Source: Mycolicibacterium canariasense (lineage in GTDB: Bacteria; Actinomycetota; Actinomycetes; Mycobacteriales; Mycobacteriaceae). From it: a stretch of DNA of 64,000 nt. How positions within the stretch are numbered: the first letter of the stretch is position 1; every line of letters begins with the position of its first letter. The notes below the pieces were generated by a model. It had not been told where the DNA came from. It saw nothing but the letters and a program-made list of their open reading frames with translations, and made no database searches. Of the stretch, positions 38,098 through 46,725 are shown one piece after another. A program made the position numbers and the translations under genes. Where the stretch lies: positions 44,290 to 108,289 of the forward strand of contig NZ_LQOL01000068.1 of assembly GCF_002101555.1 (NCBI RefSeq), read 5' to 3'.

Positions 38098-39750
38098 ATG
38101 CGAGATACCCATGTCGTGACCAATCAGGTCCCGCCGCTGGAGAACTACAACGCCGCCACCTTCCCCGCGCTGGCCGAGGCGCTCATCCGCGAGGGTGGCG
38201 AATGGGGCATCGACGAGGTGCACGAGGTCGGTGCGCTCGGCGGCAGTCGGCAGGCCCAGCGCTGGGGCGAACTGGCCGACCGCAACGTGCCGATCCTGCA
38301 CACCCACGACCGTTACGGTCATCGCATCGACGAGGTCGAATACGACCCGGCCTACCACGAGCTGATGAACGCGGCGATCACCCACGGCCTGCACGCCGCG
38401 CCGTGGGCCGACGACCGGCCCGGTGCGCACGTGGTCCGGGCGGCCAAGATGTCGGCCTGGACCCCGGAGCCCGGGCATGTCTGCCCGATCTCGATGACCT
38501 ACGCCGTCGTACCCGCGCTGCGCTTCAACCCCGAACTCGCGGCGATCTACGAACCGCTGCTCACCAGTCGCGTCTACGACCCCGAACTCAAGGTGCCGGC
38601 CACCAAGGCCGGGATCACCGCGGGCATGTCGATGACCGAGAAGCAGGGCGGTTCCGACGTGCGCGCCGGCACCACCCAGGCCACCCCGAACGGCGACGGC
38701 AGCTACACCCTGGTCGGGCACAAGTGGTTCACCTCGGCGCCGATGGGCGACATCTTCTTGGTGCTGGCCCAAGCTCCCGGCCGGGGCGAGCGCAGCGACG
38801 GGGGAAACGGCGGCTTGAGCTGCTTCCTGCTGCCCCGCGTGCTGCCGGACGGCACCCGCAACCGGATGCTCATCCAGCGTCTCAAGGACAAGCTCGGCAA
38901 CCATGCCAACGCCTCCAGCGAGATCGAGTACGACGGTGCCACCGCCTGGCTGGTGGGCGAGGAGGGGCGCGGGGTCAAGACCATCATCGAGATGGTCAAC
39001 CTGACCCGGCTGGACTGCACGCTGGGCAGCGCCACCAGCATGCGCACCGGACTGACCCGCGCCGTCCATCACGCCCAGCACCGCAAGGCGTTCGGCGCCT
39101 ATCTGATCGACCAACCGCTGATGCGCAATGTGCTGGCCGACCTGGCGGTCGAGGCCGAGGCCGCGACCATGCTGGCGATGCGGATGGCCGGGGCCACCGA
39201 CAAGGCCGTGCACGGCGACGAACGCGAATCCCTGCTGCGCCGTATCGGTCTGGCCGCGGGCAAGTACTGGGTGTGCAAACGCGCGACGCCGCACGCGGCC
39301 GAGGCCATGGAGTGCTTGGGCGGCAACGGCTACGCCGAGGAGTCCGGCATGCCGCGGCTGTACCGGGAGGCGCCGCTGATGGGCATCTGGGAGGGCTCGG
39401 GCAACGTCAGTGCCCTGGACACGTTGCGCGCCATGGCAACCCGGCCGGAGTGTGTGGAGGTGCTGTTCGACGAGCTGGCCCAGGCTTCCGAACCGCGCTT
39501 GGACGCCCATGTGGCCGCGCTCAAGGCGCAGCTGAGCGACTTCGACAACATCGAGTACCGGGCCCGCAAGATCGCCGAGGACATCAGCCTGGCGCTGCAG
39601 GGCGCGCTGCTGGTCCGCCACGGCCATCCGGCCGTCGCCGAGGCATTCCTGGCCACCCGGCTGGACCGGCAGTGGGGCGGGGCGTACGGCACCCTGCCCG
39701 CCGGGCTGGACCTGGCCCCGATCCTCGAGCGTGCCCTGGTGAAGGGGTGA
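38098..39750 (+). CDS. fadE8: AidB-type acyl-CoA dehydrogenase
   Basis: A 550-residue flavoprotein from ATG 38098. The opening NQVPPLENYNAATFPALAEA is the AidB mark, and ACAD signatures are GMSMTEKQGGSDVRAGTTQA and ECLGGNGYAEESGMPRLYRE, where the catalytic region resembles the isovaleryl/AidB group. It is placed at Rv0672 (fadE8). AidB-type proteins have low classic dehydrogenase activity; the role may be beta-oxidation-like or protective. It overlaps echA4 by four bases (GTGA). Confidence 0.9.
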   Translation: MRDTHVVTNQVPPLENYNAATFPALAEALIREGGEWGIDEVHEVGALGGSRQAQRWGELADRNVPILHTHDRYGHRIDEVEYDPAYHELMNAAITHGLHAAPWADDRPGAHVVRAAKMSAWTPEPGHVCPISMTYAVVPALRFNPELAAIYEPLLTSRVYDPELKVPATKAGITAGMSMTEKQGGSDVRAGTTQATPNGDGSYTLVGHKWFTSAPMGDIFLVLAQAPGRGERSDGGNGGLSCFLLPRVLPDGTRNRMLIQRLKDKLGNHANASSEIEYDGATAWLVGEEGRGVKTIIEMVNLTRLDCTLGSATSMRTGLTRAVHHAQHRKAFGAYLIDQPLMRNVLADLAVEAEAATMLAMRMAGATDKAVHGDERESLLRRIGLAAGKYWVCKRATPHAAEAMECLGGNGYAEESGMPRLYREAPLMGIWEGSGNVSALDTLRAMATRPECVEVLFDELAQASEPRLDAHVAALKAQLSDFDNIEYRARKIAEDISLALQGALLVRHGHPAVAEAFLATRLDRQWGGAYGTLPAGLDLAPILERALVKG

Positions 39751-40673
39751 ACGACTCGAAGACGGCGCCCTTGAGAACGATGACCTACGAGGTCACCGAC
39801 CGGGTCGCCCGCATCACCTTCAACCGGCCGGAGAAGGGCAACTCGATCGTCGCCGAAACCCCGCTGGAACTCGCGGCGTGCGTCGAGCGGGCCGACCTGG
39901 ATCCGGCGGTGCACGTGATCCTGGTATCCGGGCGGGGTGACGGGTTCTGCGCCGGATTCGACCTGTCCGCCTACGCCGACGGCACCTCATCGGCCGGCGG
40001 CGACGGCCGTTACGACGGCACGGTGCTGGACGGCCGAACGCAGGCCGTCAACCACCTGCCGGACCGGCCCTGGGACCCGATGATCGACTATCAGATGATG
40101 AGCCGTTTCGTCCGCGGCTTCGCCAGCCTGATGCGCGCGGACAAGCCGACGGTGGTCAAGATCCACGGCTACTGCGTCGCCGGCGGTACCGATATCGCGC
40201 TGCACGCCGACCAGGTGATCGCGGCGGCTGACGCCAAGATCGGCTATCCGCCGATGCGGGTGTGGGGCGTGCCCGCGGCCGGTCTGTGGGCGCACCGGCT
40301 CGGTGACCAGCGCGCGAAACGGCTGCTGTTCACCGGCGATTGCATCACCGGGGCGCAGGCCGCCGAGTGGGGCTTGGCGGTGGAGGCGCCCGCGCCGGAC
40401 GACCTGGACGAGCGGACCGAACGCCTCGTCGAACGCATCGCCGCGATGCCGGTGAACCAGCTCATCATGGCCAAGCTGGCATGCAACACGGCGCTGCTGC
40501 AGCAGGGCGTGGCCACCAGCCAGATGGTCAGCACGGTGTTCGACGGTATCGCCCGGCACACCCCCGAGGGGCACGCCTTCGTCGCCGACGCGACCGCGCA
40601 CGGTTTCCGCGAGGCGGTGCGCCACCGCGACGAACCGCTGGGGGACTACGGTCGCCGCACCTCCGGGGTGTGA
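39747..40673 (+). CDS. echA4: Crotonase family enoyl-CoA hydratase (EchA4-like)
   Basis: A 308-residue crotonase from GTG 39747 inside the fadE8 end. Signatures are VARITFNRPEKGNSI, GRGDGFCAGFDLSAYADG and the second oxyanion segment VKIHGYCVAGGTDIALHADQ. The insert RPWDPMIDYQMMSRFVRGFA is characteristic of larger crotonases. Coupling to fadE8 suggests two steps of one acyl-CoA degradation route. Ends one base before the PaaX-like gene. Confidence 0.9.
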   Translation: MNDSKTAPLRTMTYEVTDRVARITFNRPEKGNSIVAETPLELAACVERADLDPAVHVILVSGRGDGFCAGFDLSAYADGTSSAGGDGRYDGTVLDGRTQAVNHLPDRPWDPMIDYQMMSRFVRGFASLMRADKPTVVKIHGYCVAGGTDIALHADQVIAAADAKIGYPPMRVWGVPAAGLWAHRLGDQRAKRLLFTGDCITGAQAAEWGLAVEAPAPDDLDERTERLVERIAAMPVNQLIMAKLACNTALLQQGVATSQMVSTVFDGIARHTPEGHAFVADATAHGFREAVRHRDEPLGDYGRRTSGV

Positions 40674-40674
40674 G

Positions 40675-41382
40675 ATGCTGCGGCTGACGGCCAGATCCGT
40701 GGTGCTCAGCGTGCTGCTCGGCGCACACCCGGCGTGGGCGACGACGGCCGAATTGATCCGGCTGACATCGGATTTCGACATCAAGGAGCCCACGCTGCGG
40801 GTGGCGCTGACCCGGATGGTCGGCGCCGGGGATCTGGTCCGCTCCGACGACGGCTACCGGCTGTCGGAACGCCTGCTGGCCCGGCAGCGTAGGCAGGACG
40901 ACGCCATCGCGCCCCAGGTACGGAACTGGGACGGGGACTGGCTCACCCTGGTCATCACCGCCGTCGGCGCCGATGCGCGCAGCCGAGCCGAGCTGCGGAA
41001 CACCTTGGTGCACAGCCGGTTCGGTGAGCTCCGTGAAGGTCTGTGGCTGCGGCCCGACAACCTGACCCAGCCGGTGCCCGCCGGCGACCGGGTACGGGTG
41101 CTGCGCTCCCGCGACGACGACGCGGCCGGGCTCGCAGCACTGCTGTGGGATCTGCCGGCGTGGGACCGTACCGGGCGCGCCCTGCTGGACGACATGGCGG
41201 GCGCCCGCGATATACCGGCCCGATTCGTGGCAGCGGCCGGCATCGTCCGGCACCTGGTGACCGACCCGGTCCTGCCCGCGGAGTTGTTGCCCGCCGGCTG
41301 GCCGGGTGACGCGCTGCGCAGTGCCTACCAGGAATTCGCCGCCGAGTTGGCGGCGCTACGCGACAAGGTGGAGGCGACGTGA
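40675..41382 (+). CDS. PaaX-like transcriptional regulator
   Basis: A 235-residue regulator (Rv0674-like). The N-terminal winged helix is SVVLSVLLGAHPAWATTAEL, with IRLTSDFDIKEPTLRVALTR as the recognition part, and the middle domain has the Cas2-like fold usual in PaaX. PaaX proteins sense CoA thioesters such as phenylacetyl-CoA and repress aromatic or acyl-CoA catabolism. Being inside the fadE8-echA4-echA5 operon suggests it regulates that operon. Overlaps echA5 by four bases. Confidence 0.85.
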   Translation: MLRLTARSVVLSVLLGAHPAWATTAELIRLTSDFDIKEPTLRVALTRMVGAGDLVRSDDGYRLSERLLARQRRQDDAIAPQVRNWDGDWLTLVITAVGADARSRAELRNTLVHSRFGELREGLWLRPDNLTQPVPAGDRVRVLRSRDDDAAGLAALLWDLPAWDRTGRALLDDMAGARDIPARFVAAAGIVRHLVTDPVLPAELLPAGWPGDALRSAYQEFAAELAALRDKVEAT

Positions 41383-42176
41383 CAGGTTCGGCGGGCAGGA
41401 GCGAAGCGACCGGGGGAGGGGTCCGCGTCGAGCGCAACGGACCGGTCACCACGGTGATCATCGACCGGCCGAAGGCCCGCAACGCCGTCGACGGTCCCAC
41501 CGCGGCGCAGCTGTACGCGGCGTTCGACGATTTCGACAAGGACGACTCGGCGGCCGTCGCCGTGCTTTGGGGTGACAACGGAACCTTCTGCGCCGGAGCC
41601 GATCTCAAGGCCTTCGGCACTCCGGAGATGAACCAGACCCACCGCAGCGGTCCGGGGCCGATGGGGTCGACGCGGATGGTGCTGTCCAAACCGGTGATCG
41701 CCGCCGTCGCCGGCTACGCCGTGGCCGGTGGGCTGGAACTGGCATTGTGGGCCGACCTGCGGATCGCCGAACAGGACGCGGTGTTCGGGGTGTTCTGCCG
41801 GCGCTGGGGTGTCCCGCTGATCGACGGCGGCACGGTGCGGCTACCCCGGCTCATCGGGCAGAGCCGTGCCATGGATCTGATCCTCACCGGGCGGGCGGTC
41901 GACGCCGCCGAGGCGCTGGCGATCGGGCTGGCCAACCGGGTGGTCCCCACCGGTGACGCGCGCCGGGCCGCCGAGGACCTGGCCGCCGAACTGGCCGCGC
42001 TGCCGCAGCTGTGCCTGCGTGCCGACCGGCTCTCGGTCCTACGCCAGTGGGGTGAATCCGAGGAGGCCGCAATGGATTTCGAGTTCGGTAGCCTGCAGCG
42101 GGTGGCCGCCGAATCGGTGGCCGGGGCCAAGCGGTTCGCCGACGGGGCCGGCCGGCACGGCGCCCGGGCCGATTAG
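41379..42176 (+). CDS. echA5: Crotonase family enoyl-CoA hydratase (EchA5-like)
   Basis: A 265-residue crotonase from GTG 41379. It has VTTVIIDRPKARNAVDG, DNGTFCAGADLKAFG and AAVAGYAVAGGLELALWADL, with the catalytic Glu candidate in RRWGVPLIDGGTVRLPRL. A shorter relative of echA4; the pair may act on different chain lengths. Last gene of the fadE8 operon, ending with a four-base overlap with the convergent DUF3060 lipoprotein gene. Confidence 0.9.
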   Translation: MTGSAGRSEATGGGVRVERNGPVTTVIIDRPKARNAVDGPTAAQLYAAFDDFDKDDSAAVAVLWGDNGTFCAGADLKAFGTPEMNQTHRSGPGPMGSTRMVLSKPVIAAVAGYAVAGGLELALWADLRIAEQDAVFGVFCRRWGVPLIDGGTVRLPRLIGQSRAMDLILTGRAVDAAEALAIGLANRVVPTGDARRAAEDLAAELAALPQLCLRADRLSVLRQWGESEEAAMDFEFGSLQRVAAESVAGAKRFADGAGRHGARAD

Positions 42177-42577
42177 CCCTTGCTGATCTTGTTACCCGAC
42201 CCCAGGTCGTCGACCTTGGGGCTGCCGTCCTTGTAGACGACGGTGTTGTTCAGCCCGACCACGCTGATCTCGCTGTCGACATGCTCGAAGGTCAGCTTGT
42301 TGTCCGCCCCGCCGATGTTCACGCTGGAGCAGGTCCCCTTCACGGTCAGCGTGTTGTTGGAACCGCCGATGTTGAGGGATTTGCCCTGGGCGCAATCGAT
42401 TTCGGCGGAGGTGCCGAACGAGCCGTAGTTGATGGTGTTGCCGATCTCCACCTGCGCGCCCGACGTGCCCGCGGTGGCGGTCGGCGCGGGCGTGTCGGAG
42501 TTGTCCGCGCCGCAGCCCGCCAGGCCCGCGGTCAGCAACGCCGCGACGGCCCAACCAACGATGTGTACGGATCGCAT
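42173..42577 (-). CDS. DUF3060 lipoprotein
   Basis: A 134-residue lipoprotein. Signal peptide MRSVHIVGWAVAALLTAGLAG ends at the Cys of LAGC. The mature part is a DUF3060 beta-helix-like array with short repeats of strand plus Asn-rich turn (LNIGGSNNTLTVKG, VNIGGADNKLTFEHVD, ISVVGLNNTVVYKDG). It resembles the Rv0679c region proteins by position. The role is unknown, probably an outer-surface scaffold. Confidence 0.87.
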   Translation of the reverse strand: MRSVHIVGWAVAALLTAGLAGCGADNSDTPAPTATAGTSGAQVEIGNTINYGSFGTSAEIDCAQGKSLNIGGSNNTLTVKGTCSSVNIGGADNKLTFEHVDSEISVVGLNNTVVYKDGSPKVDDLGSGNKISKG

Positions 42578-42622
42578 GTTTCCCTCGATTCTGGTCCCGA
42601 TCCAGCCGACGACACCTCCAGC

Positions 42623-43309
42623 CTAGGTGACCGGCACGTTGATGATGGGCCGTCGCTCGCCCGCACCGGGACCGTCGAAATGCCACCATTCCCCGGCATA
42701 CGGGGCGAATCCGCCCGCCGTCATCGCCGCCCGCAGCACCGACCGGTTGCGCTGCGCGACCGCACTCACCCCGTCGGTGGCATAGGCGTTGGCCACCGGG
42801 GTGAAATCGTCGAAACCCGTGCCCATATCGGTCAGCCCGGTGCTGCTCGCCGTCGTCACATCCACCGACCGGCCCGATTCGTGGCTCTTCGAGTACGGTC
42901 CCGGCTTGGCCACCCAGGCCGGGTTGGACACCACGTCGAACATCCGCACCTGCACGTCGTGCGGCCGGTAGCAGTCCCAGAACACCAGCACCAGCCCGTC
43001 GGCGCGCAGCCGGGCGGCGGCGGTTGCCAGACCGTCGGCCAACGATTCGTGCACCAGGCAACGCGCTCCGGCCGGATACAGGGGCTCCCCGACGAAGTTG
43101 TCCGCGGTGGCGTAGCGCAGGTCGACGACGGCGTCGGGCACTATCGAGCGCACGTCGATGAAGCCGACCGCCCGGGCCGCATCCGACAGTGGGGGCACCG
43201 CGGGCCCCGGGAACCCTGGAACCGTCGTCGACACCGGTCTCACCTCGAGCGGGGCCGGCGCGCACGCGGCCGCACAGCACACCAGGAGCAGGCCGAGCAG
43301 CTGTCGCAC
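42623..43309 (-). CDS. VanX/DdpX-like D-Ala-D-Ala dipeptidase, lipoprotein
   Basis: A 228-residue M15-family peptidase from GTG 43309, which directly precedes the signal peptide (VRQLLGLLLVCCAAACAP, lipobox AAAC). Longer openings to 43351 exist. Zinc ligands are visible: SKSHESGRSVDVT (His and Asp) and GEWWHFDGP (catalytic Glu and His). This group cleaves D-Ala-D-Ala or similar dipeptides, so cell-wall dipeptide recycling or L,D-peptide trimming is plausible. Encoded four bases after the second DUF3060 gene. Confidence 0.85.
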   Translation of the reverse strand: MRQLLGLLLVCCAAACAPAPLEVRPVSTTVPGFPGPAVPPLSDAARAVGFIDVRSIVPDAVVDLRYATADNFVGEPLYPAGARCLVHESLADGLATAAARLRADGLVLVFWDCYRPHDVQVRMFDVVSNPAWVAKPGPYSKSHESGRSVDVTTASSTGLTDMGTGFDDFTPVANAYATDGVSAVAQRNRSVLRAAMTAGGFAPYAGEWWHFDGPGAGERRPIINVPVT

Positions 43310-43313
43310 AAGG

Positions 43314-43694
43314 TCACGCGCGGTTGATGCGGTTGGCCATCCCGAGCTCACGGCCGCGGTCGATCACGGCGGGGTCCCCGGAGTGGTAGATCACCGTCTG
43401 GTCGTAGCCGTACACGGTGATGTCGTTGACCACGTTGTCGGCGATCACGATGTTCGACGATCCCTGCAGCGCCACACCCCAGCAGCTGCCCTTGGCGTTG
43501 ATGGTGTTCCCGGTGCCGGTGACGAACAGCGTCGCGTTGTTGCAGTCCAGCGTCTGCTCCACACCCTGGCCGGTGATGTGGGTGTCGCCGTTCTCGGCGC
43601 CCGCGGGTGCCGCCGCCGAAGCCATGGCCGCCGCAACCACCGCAGCACATGCCACCGCGGACCGCAGGATCGTCTGCACCGTCACCTTCGCCAC
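43314..43694 (-). CDS. Secreted DUF3060 protein
   Basis: A 126-residue protein with a signal peptide (AVACAAVVAAAMASAAAPAG, cleavage after AGA) and no lipobox. The mature domain is DUF3060 with the same repeat rhythm as the lipoprotein (TLFVTGTGNTINAKGSC, GVALQGSSNIVIADN, ITVYGYDQTVIYHSGDP) and two Cys likely to bond. Precedes the VanX-like gene in one operon. Two DUF3060 proteins bracket that peptidase. Confidence 0.86.
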   Translation of the reverse strand: MAKVTVQTILRSAVACAAVVAAAMASAAAPAGAENGDTHITGQGVEQTLDCNNATLFVTGTGNTINAKGSCWGVALQGSSNIVIADNVVNDITVYGYDQTVIYHSGDPAVIDRGRELGMANRINRA

Positions 43695-43810
43695 CTCCCT
43701 TTGCCTGAGAAGAGTACGTTGCCGCGACCACGGTAGAACGTGTTATCGCCGGTTGCCGGATCGGCGGGATGGGGTCGCCGCGGGCGTTGTCCCTCGGTAG
43801 CGTGAGCTCG

Positions 43811-44344
43811 ATGCGTCGGCATGGCAATCGGGCGGTGGTGGGGGTGGTCGTCGCGGCCCTCTCGCTGGCCGGATGCAATCAGACCGTCGGTGGCACGGCG
43901 CGGTTGGCCACCCCGGGCGGGCCGGCCGACGACCGCAGCTACGGGTACGCGGACAACCGCTGCGGCCTGCTACAGGACAGCACGGTGTCCCAGACCCTCG
44001 GTGCCGACAAGGTCGTCCGCCCGTACAGCGGGGCGGTGTGCCAGTACGTCCTGGACCGCCGCAGTGCGGTGATCGACGTGGTGTTCGCCTGGTTCGACAC
44101 CGGCACCCTCGACCGGGAGCGCGCCCTGGCCGCCGACCGGGGTGCGCAGATCACCGACACCGTCGTCGAACGCCACAACGGCTTCCTGGCCAGGCGCGAC
44201 GGCGTGGGTGTCGCGTGTGCTGCCACCGCTGCCGGCGGCGGCGGAGTGCTGAGCTGGTGGGTGCAGTACCGTCACCAGTCCACCGGTGACCCCTGCCCGG
44301 ACGCGGAGAGGCTGTTGTCGGCGACCCTGAAATCGGATCTCTGA
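43811..44344 (+). CDS. DUF3558 family lipoprotein
   Basis: A 177-residue lipoprotein from ATG 43811 (MRRHGNRAVVGVVVAALSLA, lipobox LAGC). The DUF3558 pattern shows CGLLQDSTVSQTLG near residue 45, CQYVLDRR, and a C-terminal GDPCPDAERLLSATL, giving paired Cys. These proteins are common on the mycobacterial surface; function unknown. It is divergent from the DUF3060 operon and followed by a paralogue after one base. Confidence 0.85.
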   Translation: MRRHGNRAVVGVVVAALSLAGCNQTVGGTARLATPGGPADDRSYGYADNRCGLLQDSTVSQTLGADKVVRPYSGAVCQYVLDRRSAVIDVVFAWFDTGTLDRERALAADRGAQITDTVVERHNGFLARRDGVGVACAATAAGGGGVLSWWVQYRHQSTGDPCPDAERLLSATLKSDL

Positions 44345-44345
44345 C

Positions 44346-44870
44346 ATGCGGGCGGCGTCGATCGTGCTGTGCACGGCGGCCACGCTGGTCGCCGGCTGCG
44401 GCGAGGCGGGGGAGCGGACCCGGCCGAGCACCCCGGCACCGTCGGCCGCCGAGCAGTCGGGCTTCCGTGGCACCGATTGCAACGGCATCACCGACGCGGA
44501 CATCGCCGCGGCGGCCGGCAAGGCGATGTTCGGTGCGGCCGTGGTCAGCGATGCCGGCTGCTTCTGGCAGGAGAACACGCTGATCGGCTCGTTCGGGGCC
44601 GGGATGGGCATCTCCACCTGGTGGTACCGGGGTAGCGACATGGACACCGAGCGGCGCCTGGAACAGCAGGCCGGACGCACCCTCGTCGAACTCGCGGTGG
44701 ACGGCAACCAGGGGTTCAAGGCGTTCGACGCCAACGCCTGCAGCATCTACGTGGCCAAGGGCGACGACGTCATCACGTGGTCCATCCAGACCATGAATCC
44801 GGCCATGCTGCCCGACCTGTGCACGATCACCGAACAGCTGGCCCAGCTCAGCCAGGACCGCGTGAACTAG
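44346..44870 (+). CDS. DUF3558 family lipoprotein, second copy
   Basis: A 174-residue paralogue of the previous protein. Signal MRAASIVLCTAATLVAGC with lipobox VAGC, then a Pro/Ser linker and the DUF3558 core (CNGITDADIAAAAGKAMFG, DAGCFWQENTLIGSFGAG, C-terminal LPDLCTITEQLAQLSQ). The spacing of one base to the upstream gene suggests a joint operon and a recent local duplication followed by divergence. Confidence 0.86.
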   Translation: MRAASIVLCTAATLVAGCGEAGERTRPSTPAPSAAEQSGFRGTDCNGITDADIAAAAGKAMFGAAVVSDAGCFWQENTLIGSFGAGMGISTWWYRGSDMDTERRLEQQAGRTLVELAVDGNQGFKAFDANACSIYVAKGDDVITWSIQTMNPAMLPDLCTITEQLAQLSQDRVN

Positions 44871-44929
44871 AGTCCTTCGTTGACCCGAGAGCCGGGACCC
44901 GGCACGAACGAGCGAAGGATCAAGAGAAA

Positions 44930-45496
44930 ATGGCAGCGCGAGTGACCAAACTCAGTCGCGATGCCATCGTGAACGCGGCACTGGTGTTCCTGGACCGTGA
45001 AGGCTGGGATGCCCTGACCATCAATGCCCTGGCCACCCAGCTCGGCACCAAGGGCCCGTCGCTGTACAACCACGTGCAGAGCCTGGACGACCTGCGCCGT
45101 ACCGTCCGGATGCGGGTGATCGACGACATCATCGGCATGCTCAATGCCGTCGGTCAGGGCCGTACCCGGGACGACGCCGTCGTCACGATGGCCAGCGCCT
45201 ACCGCAGTTACGCCCACCACCACCCGGGCCGGTACTCCGCCTTCACCCGGATGCCGCTGGGCGGTGACGACCCCGAGTACACCGCCGCCACCAGGGCCGC
45301 GGCGGGTCCCGTGCTGGAGGCGCTGGCTTCCTACGGGATCGACGGCGACAACGCCTTCTACGCCGCCCTGGAATTCTGGTCCGCATTGCACGGCTTCGTG
45401 CTGCTGGAGATGACCGGGGTGATGGACGATATCGACACCGACGCCGTCTTCACCGACATGGTGCTCCGGCTGGCGGCGGGGATGCAGAAGCGTTAA
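44930..45496 (+). CDS. TetR/AcrR family regulator
   Basis: A 188-residue TetR protein (Rv0681-like) from ATG 44930, after AAGGATCAAGAG. The HTH is IVNAALVFLDREGWDALTIN then LATQLGTKGPSLYNHVQSLD. The ligand-binding part has a WHG-type end (FWSALHGFVLLEMTGVM). It lies 59 bases after the DUF3558 pair and upstream of rpsL. Regulated genes are not evident from sequence. Confidence 0.9.
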   Translation: MAARVTKLSRDAIVNAALVFLDREGWDALTINALATQLGTKGPSLYNHVQSLDDLRRTVRMRVIDDIIGMLNAVGQGRTRDDAVVTMASAYRSYAHHHPGRYSAFTRMPLGGDDPEYTAATRAAAGPVLEALASYGIDGDNAFYAALEFWSALHGFVLLEMTGVMDDIDTDAVFTDMVLRLAAGMQKR

Positions 45497-45805
45497 CGTC
45501 CTGTTCCAGCCCGGGTCTGACCTGCGATAAGGCCGTTACGCACGGGTTTGGTCGCGCGCGGGCACCCCTGGTATTGTGGATCCCCGTGCCTGGTCGACAG
45601 GGCCGCATGCTGCCGGAAAACGGTCGGTATGCCTGTGCGCCGGGCGGATTCGTATGTCTGCAGGCATCGGAATGCTATCGATCGGATGGGTTTCTGGTGC
45701 GTGCGACACGCCCGGTCGCGGGGTAAGCGGCGGGGCGGAAACAGCAGTACAGAGACTTACGCACAATCGAGACAGCAGTAACGAAGCAACACAGAAAGCC
45801 GGTAC
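45497..45805 (+). other. Upstream region of the str operon
   Basis: 309 bases with no gene. It contains the predicted promoter at 45548-45577 and a leader of more than 220 bases; no conserved RNA was identified in it. Confidence 0.5.
45548..45577 (+). promoter_or_regulatory. Predicted promoter of rpsL-rpsG-fusA-tuf
   Basis: TTGGTC at 45548-45553, an 18-base spacer and TATTGT at 45572-45577. The -10 sequence is strong for a mycobacterial sigmaA promoter. Confidence 0.6.
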
Positions 45806-46180
45806 ATGCCAACCATCAACCAGCTGGTCCGCAAGGGTCGCCGCGACAAGGTCGCCAAGGTGAAGACCGCGGCGCTCAAGGGCAGCCCGCAGCGCCGTGG
45901 CGTGTGCACCCGCGTGTACACCACCACCCCGAAGAAGCCGAACTCGGCGCTTCGTAAGGTCGCGCGTGTTCGCCTGACCAGCGCGGTCGAGGTCACCGCG
46001 TACATCCCGGGTGAGGGCCACAACCTGCAGGAGCACTCGATGGTGCTGGTGCGTGGTGGTCGTGTGAAGGACCTCCCCGGTGTGCGCTACAAGATCATCC
46101 GCGGCTCGCTGGACACCCAGGGTGTCAAGAACCGCAAGCAGGCACGTAGCCGTTACGGCGCGAAGAAGGAGAAGAGCTGA
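45806..46180 (+). CDS. rpsL: 30S ribosomal protein S12
   Basis: A 124-residue decoding-centre protein. The streptomycin-relevant lysines 43 (TTTPKKPNSALRK) and 88 (VRGGRVKDLPGVRY) are both Lys, the susceptible state. ATG 45806 opens a run of basic residues as usual. Its stop overlaps the rpsG start by one base (TGATG). Confidence 0.98.
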   Translation: MPTINQLVRKGRRDKVAKVKTAALKGSPQRRGVCTRVYTTTPKKPNSALRKVARVRLTSAVEVTAYIPGEGHNLQEHSMVLVRGGRVKDLPGVRYKIIRGSLDTQGVKNRKQARSRYGAKKEKS

Positions 46181-46650
46181 TGCCGCGCAAGGGTCCCGCG
46201 CCGAAGCGCCCGTTGGTCAACGATCCGGTCTACGGGTCGCAGCTGGTCACCCAGCTGGTCAACAAAGTCCTGCTGGACGGGAAGAAATCGCTGGCCGAGC
46301 GCATTGTTTATGGTGCGCTGGAGCAGGCTCGTGAGAAGACCGGCACGGATCCGGTGGTCACCCTGAAGCGCGCCATGGACAACGTGAAGCCGTCCCTCGA
46401 GGTGCGCAGCCGCCGCGTCGGTGGCGCCACCTACCAGGTGCCGGTCGAGGTGCGGGCCGAGCGCTCGACCACGCTGGCCCTGCGCTGGCTGGTCAGCTTC
46501 TCCAAGGCCCGCCGTGAGAAGACCATGATCGACCGCCTCGCCAACGAGATCCTCGATGCCAGCAACGGCTTGGGTGCCGCCGTCAAGCGACGCGAGGACA
46601 CCCACAAGATGGCCGAGGCGAACCGGGCCTTCGCGCACTACCGCTGGTGA
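46180..46650 (+). CDS. rpsG: 30S ribosomal protein S7
   Basis: A 156-residue 16S-rRNA-nucleating protein (MPRKGPAPKRPLVNDPVYGS, DNVKPSLEVRSRRVGGATYQ). ATG 46180 shares its A with the rpsL stop, so translation is coupled. S7 is a repressor of the str operon in E. coli. A hairpin without T-run follows. Confidence 0.98.
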   Translation: MPRKGPAPKRPLVNDPVYGSQLVTQLVNKVLLDGKKSLAERIVYGALEQAREKTGTDPVVTLKRAMDNVKPSLEVRSRRVGGATYQVPVEVRAERSTTLALRWLVSFSKARREKTMIDRLANEILDASNGLGAAVKRREDTHKMAEANRAFAHYRW

Positions 46651-46656
46651 TCTGAG

Positions 46657-46680
46657 CGCCGGCTCGAAGCCGAGCCGGCG
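46657..46680 (+). promoter_or_regulatory. Hairpin in the rpsG-fusA spacer
   Basis: CGCCGGCTCG/CGAGCCGGCG (46657-46666 and 46671-46680) is a perfect 10-bp stem with a four-base loop and no T-run, so an attenuator or processing site is likelier than a full terminator. Confidence 0.55.
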
Positions 46681-46725
46681 TGCACACCAATAGCACCAAC
46701 CAAGCGAAAGAGTGGGAATCTAGCC

